Part shown: positions 62,138 to 64,000 of the stretch, in pieces
Layout of the letters: the number at the start of each line of letters is the position of its first letter
Numbering within the stretch: the stretch's first letter is position 1
Source: Parabacteroides sp.
Lineage (GTDB): Bacteria > Bacteroidota > Bacteroidia > Bacteroidales > Tannerellaceae
Reading direction: 5' to 3'
DNA: 64,000 nucleotides
Assembly: GCA_022775005.1 (NCBI GenBank)
Contig: JALFJR010000066.1
Location: 16,351 to 80,350 of the forward strand
Made by a program: the position numbers and the translations under genes
The notes under the pieces: generated by a model
What the model saw: only the letters and a program-made list of their open reading frames with translations
The model's database searches: none
Told to the model about the DNA's origin: nothing

Positions 62138-62181
62138 AAAAAAAGCCGCCAGGCTTTTTATATCCTGACGGCTCCTTTTTT
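62138..62181. terminator. Bidirectional hairpin terminator, copy 2
   Basis: AGCCGCCAGG (62144-62153) with CCTGACGGCT (62164-62173), A-rich upstream and T-rich downstream. It is the same hairpin as at 12293-12339. Confidence 0.75.
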
Positions 62182-62255
62182 GTGACTGCCTTTCGTCTCT
62201 CACGAGATTACTCCGCAATAAGAACTTTTGTTATTAACATATTACTAATTCTATT

Positions 62256-62305
62256 TCCCTGCTTGTTCACCCTCACAGGCTACTTGGCTCAACGCCGCGC
62301 AGGGA
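62256..62305. other. Possible structured RNA element in the DUF6383 3' region, copy 2
   Basis: The outer stem TCCCTGC (62256-62262) pairs with GCAGGGA (62299-62305). The inner GCTTG/CAGGC and GGC-TCAAC-GCC hairpins correspond to those at 12406-12453. The central GCTACTTGGC is shared with copy 1 with a one-base shift. Confidence 0.45.
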
Positions 62306-62340
62306 GATTATTTATTATGAATAAAATTCGTTTGTTCTTT

Positions 62341-62757
62341 TTACTTAACCACTACCTTCGTAGCCTCGCCTTCAACAGCAACTACGACTACACCTGCCGG
62401 AGCAGTGATCGTTACGTTGTCGGAAGCAGCTACCTGGTTAGCGATCGTCTGACCCAAGATGTTGGCTACCGTAATCACCTTACCAGCAGCACCCTGTACA
62501 GTCACAGCGCCCTGGCCACCGATTACCTGAACACCTGTTGCCTCGATTGCCTCGTTAGCAGTCGGAGCCTCTTCAGTTTCAGCCAATACGAATACTTCAG
62601 CCTCAGAAGCCTCCTTTGTTACAACCGGAATACCGTTGTGGAACTTCACATAACCCTTAGTTGAACCCATCAACTCTCCAACGTTTTCTGCTCTACCTTC
62701 CAATACATCATTTGCGTCTGCAACGTCAGCTTTATAAGCAGTTTCACTAGTGTCCAC
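62341..62757 (-). pseudogene. DUF6383 surface protein, 5' truncated by an IS element
   Basis: Only the last 138 codons remain. The frame begins at the IS boundary with VDTSETAYKADVADANDVL (no ATG, no signal peptide). It contains EFHN-like surface-protein sequence (GYVKFHNGIPVV) and ends with the DUF6383-type domain: GVQVIGGQGAVTVQGAAG, ITVANILGQTIANQV, KVVVK. The upstream portion must lie beyond the IS4-family element, outside the window, or be lost. The 3' block is a close relative of that at 12288-12731. Confidence 0.8.
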
Positions 62758-63929
62758 TAAATAAATTTAAGACTTAATTCTCTTACAGTTTGTAACTTCT
62801 CGGCAGGTTCGCTTTTGCCGAGCAAATCTACGAGAGGGGTTCTGTCCAACAATGAGACAGATAAAATTCTTAACAAATCATACATTTCCATATTCAATTT
62901 CATTTTTCGTTCAACAATCGCAACCAAGCAATATGCAATGATTGCACTATACAATTGTATCTTTACAGCATTTTCGGTTGTGCCATAGAATTCCTTGACA
63001 TGAAGATGTTGCTTCATCCATTTGAAGAACAACTCTACCCTCCAACGATATTTGTAAGCCAATGCAATATCCTCTGCAGAGAGGATGGAGTTATTGGTAT
63101 AAAACACAAAGGTTCTGTTTCCCTCCTTATCATAAAAGGTGATTCTTCTCATTGGGGAAGAGTATTGCTTTCGTGTTTTATATCCACTAAACTGTATCGT
63201 TTGATCAGCCATCACTCCCGTTATAGGGTTGTTATATTGTTTGTCTTCAATCACTGTATATGACATACGACGTTTCTCACGAACAACAAAGAACGCCTTT
63301 ATCGTATTGATGATGGTGAGTTGCTCCGTGTCCATATATGCTCTATCAAATATGTATAAAGCATCAGGCTCATAAGGTATCTCGTTCATTACCTTGGAAT
63401 CATGTAAATCCGCATTGGTTATAAGAAAGAATGATGGTATGTCTGTCTTTACATCATATAAGGTATGCATCTTTACACCACCTTTGTCATGATGAAGTTT
63501 ACTCCACCAAAACACATTTAGGCAAAGTGAGATGGTTGTTGAGTCAAAAGCATAGACATTACCTTCATAGAAGAAGTCTTTGTCAACTAATCCTATGCGT
63601 AAGTCTCTTGCGGTCTTGACCATATGATACGCCATGTCTTCAAATATTTTAGCCTCTCTTTGCTCATTAGCTTTGGAAAGATTACTTCTGGTAACAGATG
63701 TGCCAAATCCAAGCCTGTTGAACTTAGTCTTATGCGCATTGAGCGTAGCTATCAAGTCTCGAAGACTCTCTCGATGGGTCAACTGAGCGAATATCATCAC
63801 TAGCAAATGATTCCAACAAGTGAACTTCTTAACATATTTGTTTCCTTGATATTTTTTTACGAACCAATCGAACTGGTTTTTGGGAAGGAAATCACATATT
63901 TGACTGAATATATACTTACCTTGATTCAT
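62757..63929 (-). CDS. IS4-family transposase (DUF4372-type N-terminus)
   Basis: A 390-aa DDE transposase. The N-terminal DUF4372-like part begins GKYIFSQICDFLPKNQFDWF with CWNHLLVMIFAQLTHRESLRDL. The DDE signatures are YAFDSTTISLCL (first Asp), YIFDRAYMD (second Asp) and YKYRWRVELFFKWMKQHL (YREK-like motif with the Glu). It is intact, so the element may still be mobile. It starts at ATG 63929, 35 bp downstream of a TATCTTTG -7 box (63964-63971). The stop codon abuts the DUF6383 remnant. Confidence 0.92.
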   Translation of the reverse strand: MNQGKYIFSQICDFLPKNQFDWFVKKYQGNKYVKKFTCWNHLLVMIFAQLTHRESLRDLIATLNAHKTKFNRLGFGTSVTRSNLSKANEQREAKIFEDMAYHMVKTARDLRIGLVDKDFFYEGNVYAFDSTTISLCLNVFWWSKLHHDKGGVKMHTLYDVKTDIPSFFLITNADLHDSKVMNEIPYEPDALYIFDRAYMDTEQLTIINTIKAFFVVREKRRMSYTVIEDKQYNNPITGVMADQTIQFSGYKTRKQYSSPMRRITFYDKEGNRTFVFYTNNSILSAEDIALAYKYRWRVELFFKWMKQHLHVKEFYGTTENAVKIQLYSAIIAYCLVAIVERKMKLNMEMYDLLRILSVSLLDRTPLVDLLGKSEPAEKLQTVRELSLKFI

Positions 63930-63963
63930 GAGTCTAAACTAACTTACAGATTGTAATTTTCTG

Positions 63964-63971
63964 CAAAGATA
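63964..63971 (-). promoter_or_regulatory. -7 box (TATCTTTG) of the transposase gene
   Basis: An exact TAnnTTTG match on the - strand, 35 bp before the transposase ATG. Confidence 0.5.
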
Positions 63972-64000
63972 GTCATTTCTAACCCATAGAGTCATTTTTT

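Larger units (their letters stand above)
62136..62583 (-). repeat. Dispersed repeat: DUF6383 coding end plus 3' region, copy 2
   Basis: Second copy of the block described at 12288-12731. The coding parts differ mostly at third codon positions. The arrangement (domain, structured spacer, hairpin) is kept, although the genes upstream of the domain are unrelated in their visible parts. Confidence 0.7.
62757..64000 (-). mobile_element. IS4-family insertion sequence (left end in window, right end beyond it)
   Basis: It covers the transposase and its upstream region. The left boundary is near 62757, where the DUF6383 frame ends. Two near-identical palindromes lie close to the ends of the transposase gene: TTACAGTTTGTAA (62783-62795) and TTACAGATTGTAA (63944-63956). 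The right inverted repeat and target duplication fall outside the window or cannot be defined from one end. Confidence 0.75.

Noticed and set aside
1..64000. tRNA or rRNA genes
   Set aside because: I found no cloverleaf with a TTCGA-type arm in the gene-free stretches and no rRNA-like sequence; weak candidates could still be missed by eye.

Overview
The window looks like chromosomal DNA of a member of the Bacteroidales, most likely Parabacteroides or a close Tannerellaceae relative. Four things point there: promoters of the form TAnnTTTG without Shine-Dalgarno leaders; two genes ending in the DUF6383-type C-terminal domain, which I associate mainly with Parabacteroides; a sodium-pumping biotin decarboxylase operon; and families typical of the order (DUF2807, DUF349, OMP beta-barrel, C11 peptidase, AAA-ATPase-like/PD-(D/E)XK). 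The genus is an inference; no 16S rRNA or tRNA gene was found.

Layout. 0-7.8 kb (+): a sugar-nucleotide epimerase, then an operon of a membrane tetraheme cytochrome fused to a SUMF1/FGE-like domain and two Tat-exported lipoproteins (Gfo/Idh/MocA dehydrogenase and sugar isomerase-like TIM barrel), then a hemerythrin-like/LuxR regulator pair and a periplasmic TPR protein. 7.8-12 kb (-): metG with two nucleotide-sugar genes. 12-15.7 kb (-): a large DUF6383 surface protein split by one in-frame TAA. 15.6-17 kb: a 1.36 kb gene-free, repeat-dense tract. 17-20 kb: an Rpn-like PD-(D/E)XK protein, two DUF2807 proteins and a PNPOx-like protein. 20-26.7 kb (-): a PD40 lipoprotein, a polytopic membrane protein, an ATP-grasp-like protein and a DUF349 protein. 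26.9-30.4 kb (-): the Na+-pumping decarboxylase (gamma, alpha, beta). 30.7-36 kb (+): TPR protein, rpmH, PASTA protein, rluD, ddl and an acyltransferase. 36-42 kb: asd, a lamin-tail-domain surface protein, a C11 peptidase and a GH10-like lipoprotein. 42-52.6 kb: uvrA, galactose mutarotase, an AAA/PD-(D/E)XK protein behind a striking repeat element, an outer-membrane beta-barrel protein, a deletion-fused two-component remnant, thyA and folA. 52.7-64 kb: a giant alpha-2-macroglobulin, a solitary DNA cytosine methyltransferase, rpsO, typA, and a second DUF6383 gene truncated by an IS4-family element that runs off the window.

Most notable. (1) Degenerate intergenic arrays with a 21-22 bp period occur at three sites (16.78-16.98, 30.65-30.69, 46.23-46.49 kb). 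The last forms a 261 bp element with terminal inverted repeats and mirrored AAACTT/AAGTTT arms directly upstream of an AAA/PD-(D/E)XK gene; another lies just downstream of the Rpn-like PD-(D/E)XK gene. (2) About ten TGTTCCAC boxes, including two near-identical 19 bp palindromes, lie in the 16.2-16.55 kb gene-free tract behind a promoter-like sequence. (3) The cytochrome-FGE/Tat-dehydrogenase operon looks like a periplasmic sugar-oxidation module with a built-in electron exit. (4) A structured 3' element with compensatory changes follows both DUF6383 genes. All names rest on reading motifs in translated sequence; no database search was run.
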